Source: CALARM01 sp964431735
GTDB lineage: Bacteria > Vulcanimicrobiota > SpSt-956 > JAKJGF01
Reading direction: 5' to 3'
Assembly (NCBI GenBank): GCA_964431735.1
Contig: CAYSLJ010000004.1
Location: 20,473-84,472 of the forward strand
Length of the DNA: 64,000 bases
The notes below the pieces were generated by a model, which worked only from the letters and a program-made list of their open reading frames with translations, was not told the DNA's origin and did no database searches. Numbering within the stretch: the stretch's first letter is position 1; each line of letters begins with the position of its first letter. Shown here one piece after another: positions 34,720-43,215 of this stretch. Position numbers and translations under genes: made by a program.

Positions 34720-37113
34720 ATGGTAGAAGAAATTGGAAATGAAGGACAGAAGGTACAGGAAACAACTGAACATATTGAAATAAAAAAAGAACTTCAGATA
34801 GAAGAAGTAGTAAATGGTAATGAAATACTGGTTGAAGCAAAGATTGCAGGCAGAAGTCTCATGTTGCAGACAGGAACTCTGGCCAAACAGGCAAATGGCG
34901 CTGTTGTTGTAAGATACGATGACAGTTTGATCCTTGCCACAAGTGTTGCATCAGATAAACCTAAAGAAGGAATAGATTTTTTCCCTCTCACAGTTAATTA
35001 TGAAGCAAAATTATATGCCGCAGGAAAGATACCGGGCGGATTTTTTAAACGTGAAGGAAAACCGAGCGAAGATTCTATTCTTGCCTGCCGTTTGATTGAC
35101 AGGCCCATAAGGCCTCTTTTCCCTGAAGGGCTCAGAAATGAAGTTCAAATTGTTACTCTTGTACTCTCAAGAGATGCAAATGAACCGGATATTGTTGCTT
35201 TAATAGCAGCATCGGCTGCCCTGTGTGTTTCCGATATACCTTTTTACGGTCCTGTCGGAGGAGTAAGGATTGGTCTTATAGATAATGAACTGATAATCAA
35301 TCCTACAAGTGAACAACTCCTGAAAAGTGACCTTGATCTGGTAGTGTCAGGTACTAGAGATGCCATAACAATGGTTGAAGCCAGATCAAATGAGGTATCG
35401 GAAGAAACTATAATAAATGCTATAGAAAAAGCCCATGAAGTTATAAAAGATATAGTAAAATTACAGGAACGTCTTATGGAATTAGCAGGTAAACCTAAAG
35501 CTGAATTCCCGCTTTTTCAACACAATAAAACCCTTGAAAAATTAATGAGAGAACATTTCTGTCAGGAACTTCTGGAATCTATGCAGATCAAGAAAAAACA
35601 GGAAAGGCTCAATGCCATAGATAAGATTAAACCGGAAAGACTTATACCTGTTGTAGAACAATTTCCTGATGAAGAAGAACGTAAAACATTACTTGAACTG
35701 CTGACAGCAGAAAAACCACTTGATTTTAATATGATCCTGGATATATTAAAAGAAGAACAGCTCAGGGAACTTGTTTTAGATGAAGGTAAACGTCCTGATG
35801 GACGTGGTTTTGATGAAATAAGACCTCTTGATATAAAGGTCGGTCTTCTGCCCAGAACACATGGGACAGGACTGTTTACCAGAGGTGAAACTCAGGTAAT
35901 GACAGTACTCACACTCGGTACTATAAGTGAAGTTCAGATAATAGATGACCTTCGTCTTGAAGAATCCAAGAAGTTTATGCATCAATATAATTTCCTGCCA
36001 TTCTGTGTCGGTGAAACAGGGGGCATGAGGGGCCCGGGCCGCAGAGAAATAGGGCATGGCGCTCTTGCAGAAAAAGCTCTTACATGTGTAATACCTTCAG
36101 AAGAAGATTTTCCCTATACTATTCGTCTGGTATCAGAAGTACTTGAATCAAACGGTTCTTCTTCTATGGCTAGTGTGTGTGGAAGTACTCTTGCTCTTAT
36201 GGACGGCGGTGTACCGATTAAAGCACCTGTGGCAGGTATAGCCATGGGACTTATTACAGGTACTGATAAAAATGTCATATTAACCGATATTCAGGGTTTT
36301 GAAGATGCTTTTGGTGAAATGGATTTCAAGGTTGCAGGTACAAGAGAAGGCATTACTGCTTTACAGATGGATATAAAAATTCGCGGTATCTCCAGAGAAC
36401 TTATGAATCAGGCTTTAGGTAAAGCTAAAAAAGCAAGATTATTTATACTTGATTTTATACACAGTGCAATGCCTGCTACAAGAGAAGATCTCTCTCCTTA
36501 TGCTCCAAGGGTCATCAGTATGTCAATACATCCGGATAAAATCAGAGAGATTATTGGCCCCGGCGGTAAGATGATAAATAAGATTATAGCAGAAACAGGA
36601 GCCAAGATTGACCTTGAAGATGACGGCAGAGTCTTTATTTCGTCTCCCGATAAGGAAGCTGGGCTTAAAGCCAGAGCTATGATAGAAAATATTATTAAAG
36701 ATGTAGTAGTGGGAGAAGAATATAAAGGTAAAGTTGTTAAGATTGCATCTTTTGGCGCTTTTGTTGAGATTGCTCCCGGTAAAGAAGGATTATTACATAT
36801 TTCTAAACTGTCTTCTAAAAGAGGTGCCAGAACTGAGGATGTTGTTTCAGTAGGCCAGGAGATTGAAGTAAAGATTGCAGAAATAGATTACCAGGGAAAG
36901 ATAAATCTCGATCTTAAAAACGGCATGCCTAAAAGCAGTTATAGCTCTCAGTCCAGACCATCAAGACCAAGAGATAACTCAAGAGGGATGGATAGAGACA
37001 GAGATAGAGAGAGGGATAGAGACAGAAGCAGAAGCAGAGGCCCTGTCAGGGATTCTTCCGGAAGAGGAGACGACAGGTTTGGCAGTGGTTCTATAAGAAA
37101 TCGCTATAGATAG
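34720..37113 (+). CDS. pnp: Polyribonucleotide nucleotidyltransferase (PNPase)
   Basis: PNPase degrades RNA 3'-5' using phosphate and can add tails. The 797 residues hold two RNase PH domains (GKIPGGFFKREGKPSEDS, RPDGRGFDEIRPLDI, GMRGPGRREIGHG), a KH domain (IIGPGGKMINKIIAETGA) and an S1 domain (GKVVKIASFGAFVEI). About 40 extra residues lie at the N terminus (VQETTEHIEIKKELQ). The C terminus is an unusual R/D/S-rich tail of about 45 residues (RDRDRERDRDRSRSRG). ATG 34720 follows aaagg. It is downstream of rpsO, as in most bacteria. Confidence 0.97.
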   Translation: MVEEIGNEGQKVQETTEHIEIKKELQIEEVVNGNEILVEAKIAGRSLMLQTGTLAKQANGAVVVRYDDSLILATSVASDKPKEGIDFFPLTVNYEAKLYAAGKIPGGFFKREGKPSEDSILACRLIDRPIRPLFPEGLRNEVQIVTLVLSRDANEPDIVALIAASAALCVSDIPFYGPVGGVRIGLIDNELIINPTSEQLLKSDLDLVVSGTRDAITMVEARSNEVSEETIINAIEKAHEVIKDIVKLQERLMELAGKPKAEFPLFQHNKTLEKLMREHFCQELLESMQIKKKQERLNAIDKIKPERLIPVVEQFPDEEERKTLLELLTAEKPLDFNMILDILKEEQLRELVLDEGKRPDGRGFDEIRPLDIKVGLLPRTHGTGLFTRGETQVMTVLTLGTISEVQIIDDLRLEESKKFMHQYNFLPFCVGETGGMRGPGRREIGHGALAEKALTCVIPSEEDFPYTIRLVSEVLESNGSSSMASVCGSTLALMDGGVPIKAPVAGIAMGLITGTDKNVILTDIQGFEDAFGEMDFKVAGTREGITALQMDIKIRGISRELMNQALGKAKKARLFILDFIHSAMPATREDLSPYAPRVISMSIHPDKIREIIGPGGKMINKIIAETGAKIDLEDDGRVFISSPDKEAGLKARAMIENIIKDVVVGEEYKGKVVKIASFGAFVEIAPGKEGLLHISKLSSKRGARTEDVVSVGQEIEVKIAEIDYQGKINLDLKNGMPKSSYSSQSRPSRPRDNSRGMDRDRDRERDRDRSRSRGPVRDSSGRGDDRFGSGSIRNRYR

Positions 37114-37127
37114 TAACTGTTTTTACT

Positions 37128-37225
37128 GGTGTTTGTACCGTTCTGAAAGCAAAGGAAAGAACGGTAATGCCGGAACTGATATAACTACTGACAGAAAGTT
37201 TGTACCATTCCGAAAGTAAAGGAAA
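37128..37225. repeat. Pair of 34-bp direct repeats
   Basis: gtttgtaccgttctgaaagc(a/t)aaggaaaga appears twice with about 35 bp between copies (37128 and 37198 areas), differing at a few bases. It lies between pnp and the M16 peptidase gene, before an IS256-like element. Confidence 0.5.
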
Positions 37226-37240
37226 GACCGGAGGAAATTA

Positions 37241-37320
37241 GAGAATGTAATATGTTTTGTGTAAACTGACTGTGGAACGAAATGTTTACAGAGGTTTACA
37301 CAAAATGTATGGCATATCCG
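37241..37320. mobile_element. IS256-type miniature inverted-repeat element upstream of the M16 peptidase
   Basis: The left arm gagaatgtaatatgttttgt and gtaaac, and the right arm gtttacacaaaatgtatggc are inverted repeats (about 19 of 26 positions). It has the same length and related interior as the element upstream of polA and ends 22 bp before the peptidase start. Confidence 0.55.
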
Positions 37321-37342
37321 AATATTGAAAGGTTCTACTGGT

Positions 37343-38596
37343 TTGTATTATAAGGAAATTTTACCAAATGGTATGGTAGTAATTACAGAGGAGGCTCCTC
37401 TGTTTATGTCAGCATCTATCGGAATATCACTTAATACTGGCAGTCGCTATGAAGAACCTGCACAGGCAGGTGTGTCTCATTTTATCGAGCATATTCTGTT
37501 TAAAGGCACTCATCGGCGTACTGCCAGGGAAATTTCTGCTGCCATAGATGCAGTAGGCGGTATTCTCAATGCTTCATGCGGTAAAGAATTTACATGTTTT
37601 TATGCAAAAGTGGTAGATAAAGATTTGCCTCTTGCCCTGGATGTCCTTATGGATATGCTGCTCAATTCGCTCTTTAATTCTGCCGATATAGAGAAAGAAA
37701 GAACAGTCATTCTGGAAGAAATAAAATCTATTGAAGATTCTCCGGGAGACTATATTTTCGATCTATATCTGAAGTCAATGCTTAAAAATCATCCTCTTGC
37801 CATTATGACTTCAGGTGACAGAGATTCTGTGGTTAAGCTTGGTAGAAATGAAATACTGTCATATTTTGAACGGAATTATGTTCCATCTAATATTGTCATT
37901 TCCGTGGCAGGTAATATAAAACATGAAGATGTTTTAAAGCTTTTAAGAGGTTATGTAACAGATTTTAAAGGTACTGAAAAGGAGACTCATCTGGATGTAC
38001 CTGTATTTACTCATACTGTAGATGTGACGTTCAGAGACTGCGGGCAGGTCCATCTTTCTATGGGATATCCCGGTATATCTGTAAAAGATGAAAGGAGATA
38101 TACAGGAATTATTCTGGATAATATACTCGGCGGAACGGCAAGTTCAAGGCTTTTTCAGAAAATACGTGAAGACCTTGGGCTTGCATACAGTGTTTATTCT
38201 TTTCAATATAATTTCCTGGATTCAGGGCTTTTCTCTTTTTATGCAGGCACTTCAGCAGAACATATTAAAGATGTTATAAATCTTATCCTTACAGAGATCG
38301 ACAGGTTCTGTGAATACGGTATTACAGATGAAGATCTGAAAATTGCCAAAAACTATGTCAACGGAGGGATGCTCCTGGGACTTGAAAGTACAAGTAACCG
38401 CATGTTTCGTATAGCAAAATCGGAACTGGTCCATAAACGTATTATTCCTGTAGAAGAAATCCTGGAAAAAATAAATCTTGTTTCCAGAGATGATGTTTTA
38501 TCACTGGCCCGTTCTATATTTAACAGAGACAGACTTTCCATATGCCTTCTCGGCCCGGTGGATAATAATGTGAATTTTTCTGAGTTTATGGCATAG
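37343..38596 (+). CDS. M16 family (insulinase-type) zinc peptidase
   Basis: This protein resembles bacterial processing-peptidase-like M16 enzymes such as B. subtilis YmxG. The inverted zinc motif H-x-x-E-H is present (HFIEH), with the distal glutamate in ERTVILEEIKSIED. The C-terminal half is the second M16 domain (GGTASSRLFQKIREDLGLAYS). The length of about 417 residues fits. TTG 37343 is preferred because gaaagg lies ten bases upstream; TTG 37325 would add six residues. rpsO-pnp-M16 peptidase-dapB is a gene order also known in Firmicutes. It may process imported or envelope peptides. Confidence 0.9.
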   Translation: MYYKEILPNGMVVITEEAPLFMSASIGISLNTGSRYEEPAQAGVSHFIEHILFKGTHRRTAREISAAIDAVGGILNASCGKEFTCFYAKVVDKDLPLALDVLMDMLLNSLFNSADIEKERTVILEEIKSIEDSPGDYIFDLYLKSMLKNHPLAIMTSGDRDSVVKLGRNEILSYFERNYVPSNIVISVAGNIKHEDVLKLLRGYVTDFKGTEKETHLDVPVFTHTVDVTFRDCGQVHLSMGYPGISVKDERRYTGIILDNILGGTASSRLFQKIREDLGLAYSVYSFQYNFLDSGLFSFYAGTSAEHIKDVINLILTEIDRFCEYGITDEDLKIAKNYVNGGMLLGLESTSNRMFRIAKSELVHKRIIPVEEILEKINLVSRDDVLSLARSIFNRDRLSICLLGPVDNNVNFSEFMA

Positions 38597-38641
38597 TACC
38601 GTAGGAAATTTAACCACTTTTATAAGATGCTCTTCGTTAAA

Positions 38642-38709
38642 AGTGAGTGGTGATTAGTGAGTGGTGAGTAAAAGCTCCACTTCACTACTCACTGCTCACT
38701 ACTCACTGA
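38642..38709. repeat. Inverted heptamer array upstream of dapB
   Basis: Words gtgagtg, gtgatta, gtgagtg, gtgagta face cactactcactgctcactac, period 7 with complementary arms. The dispersed tatgagaat/attctcata hairpin follows at 38732-38776. Confidence 0.75.
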
Positions 38710-38731
38710 TTTTTATTCTAACAACAACGAA

Positions 38732-38776
38732 TTATGAGAATTGTTTTTCCCGTCACCCGTTGCGATTCTCATATAA
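38732..38776. repeat. Dispersed hairpin (atgagaat/attctcat), copy 2
   Basis: It matches the copy at 11140-11180, including the flanking caacgaa and tctcatataaa, with cccgtcacccgttgc inside. It ends about 35 bp before the dapB start. Confidence 0.6.
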
Positions 38777-38807
38777 AATATTTTTGTGTTACCATAGGAG
38801 GTACTTT

Positions 38808-39611
38808 ATGAATCCTGTAAAAATTATACTCACAGGCGGATGCGGACAGATGGGGAAACAACTCATAAAAACGTTCAGTGAAGAACAGAATATAGTATTA
38901 ACAGGGGTTATAGATAAAAAAAATTCAGGTGTTGATGCAGGTACTGTAGCAGGTATATCTGAGACAGGAGTTAAAATAACAGACAATCTTGAAACAATTC
39001 TGAAAAACGCGGATGAGGAAATCATTGTTGATTTTACCTGTCATGAAGCAGCATGTAAACATATAGAAACAGCTCTCTCTCTGGGGTTTCCCGTGGTTTC
39101 CGGAACTACCGGTTTCAGTGACAGAGAATTGGAAGATTTTAACAGAGAGGCAAAGGCAAAATCTGTTCCTTTATTTATAGCCCCGAATTTTGCCATAGGA
39201 GCAGTATTAATGATAAAATTTGCAGCAACTGCTTCCCGTTATTTCTCTTCAGCAGAGATAATAGAACTTCATCATAACAGAAAAAAGGATGCTCCATCCG
39301 GAACATCTATATTAACAGCCAGGGAAATGCTCGGTAATTTTTCTCCTGCCCCTCCTCTGGTAGAAGAAAAAGAGTTACTTCCTTCTGCTCGTGGAGCCGA
39401 TATGAATGGCATAAGAATACACAGTGTAAGGCTTCCGGGATTTGTAGCCCATCAGGAAGTTCTCTTTGGAGGTAAAGGAGAAGTCCTTACCATAAGACAT
39501 GACACTACGGGAAGGGAATCCTTTATGCAGGGTGTTATCCTTGCTGTGAAAAAAGTTAAAACTCTGCAACCGGGGCTCACTTTTGGCCTTGATAAATTAC
39601 TTGAACTTTAA
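38808..39611 (+). CDS. dapB: 4-hydroxy-tetrahydrodipicolinate reductase
   Basis: The enzyme reduces the DapA product with NAD(P)H in lysine and diaminopimelate synthesis. The 267 residues show the nucleotide-binding GGCGQMGKQ, the GTTGFSDREL region and the catalytic motif ELHHNRKKDAPSGT. ATG 38808 follows aggaggta; the frame is open 49 codons further upstream, but that part reads through repeat sequence. dapG follows after 16 bp. Confidence 0.95.
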   Translation: MNPVKIILTGGCGQMGKQLIKTFSEEQNIVLTGVIDKKNSGVDAGTVAGISETGVKITDNLETILKNADEEIIVDFTCHEAACKHIETALSLGFPVVSGTTGFSDRELEDFNREAKAKSVPLFIAPNFAIGAVLMIKFAATASRYFSSAEIIELHHNRKKDAPSGTSILTAREMLGNFSPAPPLVEEKELLPSARGADMNGIRIHSVRLPGFVAHQEVLFGGKGEVLTIRHDTTGRESFMQGVILAVKKVKTLQPGLTFGLDKLLEL

Positions 39612-39627
39612 AAGGTGGGATTTTTTT

Positions 39628-40836
39628 ATGAAACTGGTCGTTCAGAAATTCGGTGGAACATCTGTTGCACAGCCTTTATTCCGGGAAAAGGTTGTAGATA
39701 TGATAATAAAGACAAAAGAAAGAGGTTTTTTCCCTGTAGTCGTTGTATCTGCATTGAGATATGATATGTGTCCTTATTCGACAGATGCACTTTTAAAACT
39801 GGCAGAAGATTTTTCTCATATGGACTGCAGAGGGGAAATGGATTTACTTTCATCGTGCGGAGAAACTATTGCATGTCCTCTTGTTTCGATGCATCTTATG
39901 AAAATAGGTCACAGTGCAAAATCCTTTACAGGATTTCAGGCAGGTATTATAACAGATGAACAGTTCGGCCATGCTTCTATAAAAAGAATTGAAACTGATA
40001 TGTTAAAATCATGGATAGATAAAGGGGTAATTCCTGTTGTAGCAGGTTTTCAGGGTATTACAGAGGACGGCAATATAACCACCCTTGGAAGGGGAGGTTC
40101 CGATACGACTGCTGTAGCTCTCGGACATGCCTTCAGTGCCGAAAGGGTTGAATTTTATAAGGAAGTTGACGGTATAATGACATCTGATCCTTATATTGTT
40201 TCTTCTGCTGTAAAACTGGATGAAATCGGATTTGATGAAATAGGAGAGATGACCTGCTGCGGTTCAAAGGTTCTGGAATCCAGTTCTGTAGAAATGGCCA
40301 GACGTTTAAATCTTCCTCTCGTAGTAAAAAATACATTTAATCCGGAAAGCTCAGGTACATATATAGGTGAAAAAACAGATCCGGTGTATTTTACTCACCC
40401 CGTCACATCTATAGCCCATATCAGCAATGTTGCCCAGATACACATAGAACTTCCTATAGAAGCAAATGGCGGAAAAATAGAGGAAATATTCAACAGTCTT
40501 TCCCATAACAGCATAAGCCTTGATTTTATAGCCCTTAATCCCAATGATCTTCTTTTTATTGTAGATATGAAACAACTGGAGAAAACATCATTTATCCTTG
40601 AAGAACTGGGATGTTCCTTCAGGGTTGTACGGAACTGCTCGAAGATTTCCGCAGTGGGAGCCGGTATGAGAGGTATGCCGGGAGTTATGAACAGGGCTTT
40701 CAGTGCTTTAAGAAGAGAAGGCATAAAGGTTCTCTGTTCTACTGATTCCCATATAACGATAGCGTTCCTTGTACAGGGACAGGATGAGAAAAAAACCATA
40801 AATGCACTTCATAAGGAATTTATTTGTGACGCGTAA
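39628..40836 (+). CDS. dapG: Aspartate kinase (DapG type)
   Basis: It makes aspartyl phosphate for lysine, threonine and methionine synthesis. The 402 residues begin with VVQKFGGTSVA and have the kinase motifs LGRGGSDTTAVAL and EVDGIMTSDP, followed by two ACT domains (SIAHISNVAQIHIELP, ISAVGAGMRGMPGVMNRAF). The pattern is closest to Firmicutes DapG. ATG 39628 follows aaggtggga. The last two residues and the stop (gacgcgtaa) lie inside a heptamer repeat (40825-40846). Confidence 0.93.
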   Translation: MKLVVQKFGGTSVAQPLFREKVVDMIIKTKERGFFPVVVVSALRYDMCPYSTDALLKLAEDFSHMDCRGEMDLLSSCGETIACPLVSMHLMKIGHSAKSFTGFQAGIITDEQFGHASIKRIETDMLKSWIDKGVIPVVAGFQGITEDGNITTLGRGGSDTTAVALGHAFSAERVEFYKEVDGIMTSDPYIVSSAVKLDEIGFDEIGEMTCCGSKVLESSSVEMARRLNLPLVVKNTFNPESSGTYIGEKTDPVYFTHPVTSIAHISNVAQIHIELPIEANGGKIEEIFNSLSHNSISLDFIALNPNDLLFIVDMKQLEKTSFILEELGCSFRVVRNCSKISAVGAGMRGMPGVMNRAFSALRREGIKVLCSTDSHITIAFLVQGQDEKKTINALHKEFICDA

Positions 40837-40846
40837 CGCGTGACTG
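40825..40846. repeat. Heptamer repeat forming the 3' end of dapG
   Basis: gtgacgcgtaacgcgtgactg is a palindromic GTNACGC array; the dapG stop TAA is within it. Further downstream (40885-40952) a second, different array occurs. Confidence 0.7.
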
Positions 40847-40884
40847 GTAACACATTAAAGGTTACTGTAAAAATAAGGAGGTGT

Positions 40885-40952
40885 GATGTGAGTAGTGAAT
40901 ACTGAAATAGTGAGATGACTTTTCACTTTTCACTTTTCACTTTTCACTTTTC
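40885..40952. repeat. Inverted heptamer array between Shine-Dalgarno and start of rtcA
   Basis: gtgagtagtgaatactgaaat faces repeated tcacttt words. A strong aaggaggtg (40874-40882) lies immediately upstream of the array, 70 nt before the rtcA ATG. The arms can pair and so bring the ribosome site close to the start codon. Confidence 0.7.
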
Positions 40953-41981
40953 ATGATATCCATAGACGGATCCTTCTGTGAAGGAGGGGGGCAGATAGTC
41001 AGAAATGCCCTGGCTCTTTCAACCATAACAGGCAGAGCTTTTGAAATTACGGATATAAGAAAGGGCAGAAATAAACCGGGCCTCAAGGCCCAGCATGTTC
41101 ATGCCGTTAAAGCTCTTAAAGAACTCTGTAATGCAACAGTTAAAGGAGACTCTGAAGGTTCTCTGTATCTGTCATATAACCCTTCCGTTATAGAAGGTAA
41201 GGACTTGAATGTTTCTATAGGCACTGCAGGTTCGATAACCCTTTTATTGCAGGCTCTCCTCCTTCCATGTCTTTATTCGAATAAAGCTATGGTTATTAAT
41301 CTCAGAGGAGGAACAGATGTTAAATGGGCAATGCCTTTTGATTATTTTAAACAGGTTTATCTACCTTATTTAAAAGGTTCTGTGAAAGCACAGCTGTTTA
41401 AAAGAGGATATTATCCGAAAGGAGGGGGAGAAGTAACCATAGAGATAAATCCTTCCTTCAAAAAGTCACCTTTGGAAGTGACACTCAGAGGAGAACTGAT
41501 AAATATACATGGCATAGTGAATTCTTCTTCCGAACTGGAAGCAAAATCGGTAGGAAAGAGAATTGCTGAAAGCGCTTTTAATGTTTTAAGAGATAATGGA
41601 TATAAGGCCAGTATAGATGTTCAATATTCCATTACCAGGTCGACAGGCTGCGGAATAGTTTTATGGGCACAATTTAAAAATGATTCATCATGGCCTGTTA
41701 TAACAGGTGCCGATAAGCTGGGAGAAAGAGGAGTTACATCCGAAGAAATAGGGAAGAAGGCAGCAAAAAAACTTCTGGAAAGAATCAGATGCAATGCTCC
41801 TGTAGACGAGCATCTGGCAGATAATCTCATTATTCTTCTTGCCCTCAGCGGAGGAAAAATAAAGGTAGAAAAAATAAGCAATCATACAAGATCAGCCATA
41901 TATGTGGCAGAAAAATTTCTTGGGAAAATTTTTGATGTAAATATTGAAGAAAATATTGTATCGGTGAAGAGTGAGTCGTGA
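40953..41981 (+). CDS. rtcA: RNA 3'-terminal phosphate cyclase
   Basis: It converts RNA 3'-phosphates to 2',3'-cyclic phosphates through an enzyme-AMP intermediate and acts in RNA repair. The 342 residues start ISIDGSFCEGGGQIVRNALAL, with NKPGLKAQHVHAVKAL (substrate) and the C-terminal nucleophile region HLADNLIILLALSGGK and NHTRSAIYVAEKFL, where the histidine is probably adenylylated. It sits inside the dap operon between dapG and dapA, an odd place for an RNA repair enzyme; no RtcB or RtcR is nearby. The last residues and stop (gtgaagagtgagtcgtga) are heptamer words. Confidence 0.93.
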   Translation: MISIDGSFCEGGGQIVRNALALSTITGRAFEITDIRKGRNKPGLKAQHVHAVKALKELCNATVKGDSEGSLYLSYNPSVIEGKDLNVSIGTAGSITLLLQALLLPCLYSNKAMVINLRGGTDVKWAMPFDYFKQVYLPYLKGSVKAQLFKRGYYPKGGGEVTIEINPSFKKSPLEVTLRGELINIHGIVNSSSELEAKSVGKRIAESAFNVLRDNGYKASIDVQYSITRSTGCGIVLWAQFKNDSSWPVITGADKLGERGVTSEEIGKKAAKKLLERIRCNAPVDEHLADNLIILLALSGGKIKVEKISNHTRSAIYVAEKFLGKIFDVNIEENIVSVKSES

Positions 41982-42137
41982 GTCGTGAAAAGTGAAGAGT
42001 GAGTAGTAGGGGCGAACAGTGTTCGCCCGGTACCCGGTGAAAATACGCATCACGCATCACGCATCACGTATCACGAAACCACCCGTCACGCGTAACGCGT
42101 TACGCGTCACGATTATAGCATTACGCATCACAAATTA
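41964..42137. repeat. Composite heptamer repeat between rtcA and dapA
   Basis: GTGAGTC words, then the hairpin gggcgaacagtgttcgccc, gcatcac words and a long palindrome cgtcacgcgtaacg/cgttacgcgtcacg. The same composite recurs at 53221-53335 with minor differences. It ends with acgatataaaaggagg, the ribosome site of dapA. Confidence 0.75.
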
Positions 42138-42167
42138 CCCGTCACGATATAAAAGGAGGAAATATAT

Positions 42168-43049
42168 ATGATAAACTGGGGTCGTCTTTTTACTGCAATG
42201 GTGACACCTTTTAATGAAAAAGGTGAAGTTGATTATACTGTTGCGGGAGAACTGGCGAGAAAACTTGTCAGTGAAGGTTCTGACGGTATAGTGGTAGGAG
42301 GAACTACAGGAGAATCTCCTGCACTGAGTGATAAAGAAAAGTTGAAACTTTTCTGTACAGTAAAAGAAGCAGTCGGTAATGTAACAGTTATTGCAGGGAC
42401 AGGTTCTAACTCTACAGAGCACAGTGTGGAACTTACTAAAGAGGCAGAAAAAACCGGAGTCAACGGAGTTATGGCTGTGGGACCCTATTATAATAAACCA
42501 ACTCAGAAAGGCTTTATCGGGCATTTTTCTACTATAGCAAAAAATACCTCTTTACCTGTTATAGTCTATAATGTTCCCGGACGAACAGGAAGTAATATTT
42601 TACCTGAAACAGTGAAGAAACTTGCTTCTATTGATAATATTGTAGCAGTTAAAGAAGCAAGTGGTGATATTGATCAGATAAGTGAAATAATCAGTATGGT
42701 CGGCGATAAATTGCTTGTTTACAGCGGTGATGACAGTAAAACCTTTCCTGTTATGTGTCTCGGAGGTCATGGCGTTATAAGTGTGGTATCCCATCTTGTG
42801 GGTAGAGATTTGAGAAAAATGATAGATATGCTGGTATCAGGAAATTTAAATGAAGCAAGAAACCTGCATCATAGCTTAATGCCAATGTTCAAAGGTCTTT
42901 TTATGATTACCAGCCCTATCCCTGTTAAAATGGCTCTTAATATGACAGGTTTTAAAGCGGGAGGTTTCAGACTTCCTCTTGTCGAAGCAGATGAAGATAT
43001 TTTAAATAAATTAAAAACATTGCTTGAAGCATATAATTTACTGAGGTAA
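42168..43049 (+). CDS. dapA: 4-hydroxy-tetrahydrodipicolinate synthase
   Basis: The enzyme condenses pyruvate with aspartate semialdehyde, the first step toward lysine and diaminopimelate. The 293 residues have GTTGESPALSDKEK, the tyrosine in NVPGRTG and the Schiff-base lysine in AVKEASGDIDQ. ATG 42168 follows aaaggaggaa. It is in line with dapB and dapG. The stop region ttactgaggtaagcataa matches a motif of repeat family F1 (compare ttactgaggtgagtataa at 57660). Confidence 0.95.
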   Translation: MINWGRLFTAMVTPFNEKGEVDYTVAGELARKLVSEGSDGIVVGGTTGESPALSDKEKLKLFCTVKEAVGNVTVIAGTGSNSTEHSVELTKEAEKTGVNGVMAVGPYYNKPTQKGFIGHFSTIAKNTSLPVIVYNVPGRTGSNILPETVKKLASIDNIVAVKEASGDIDQISEIISMVGDKLLVYSGDDSKTFPVMCLGGHGVISVVSHLVGRDLRKMIDMLVSGNLNEARNLHHSLMPMFKGLFMITSPIPVKMALNMTGFKAGGFRLPLVEADEDILNKLKTLLEAYNLLR

Positions 43050-43191
43050 GCATAAATAATACGTATATGCTCTCGTGACGCATCACGGGAGGAAAACGTT
43101 TATTACGTGCTTATACTCACGTGATTCATTATATAAGGATTTTTGCAGATTTTATAACAAATTTTCCCGTGACGCGTCACGCGTCACGGGG
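43043..43191. repeat. Partial F1 element and heptamer repeats between dapA and ftsK
   Basis: The region contains actgaggtaagcataaata, ctcgtgacgcatcacgggag, tttttgcagattttataac and cccgtgacgcgtcacg, all pieces of family F1. They are rearranged, so this is a decayed or recombined copy. Confidence 0.5.
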
Positions 43192-43215
43192 CACTCATAG
43201 ATAGGAGGCTTTTTC

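Noticed and set aside
41964..42137. CRISPR-like array of short palindromes
   Set aside because: Units are 7 bp with no unique spacers and no cas genes occur.
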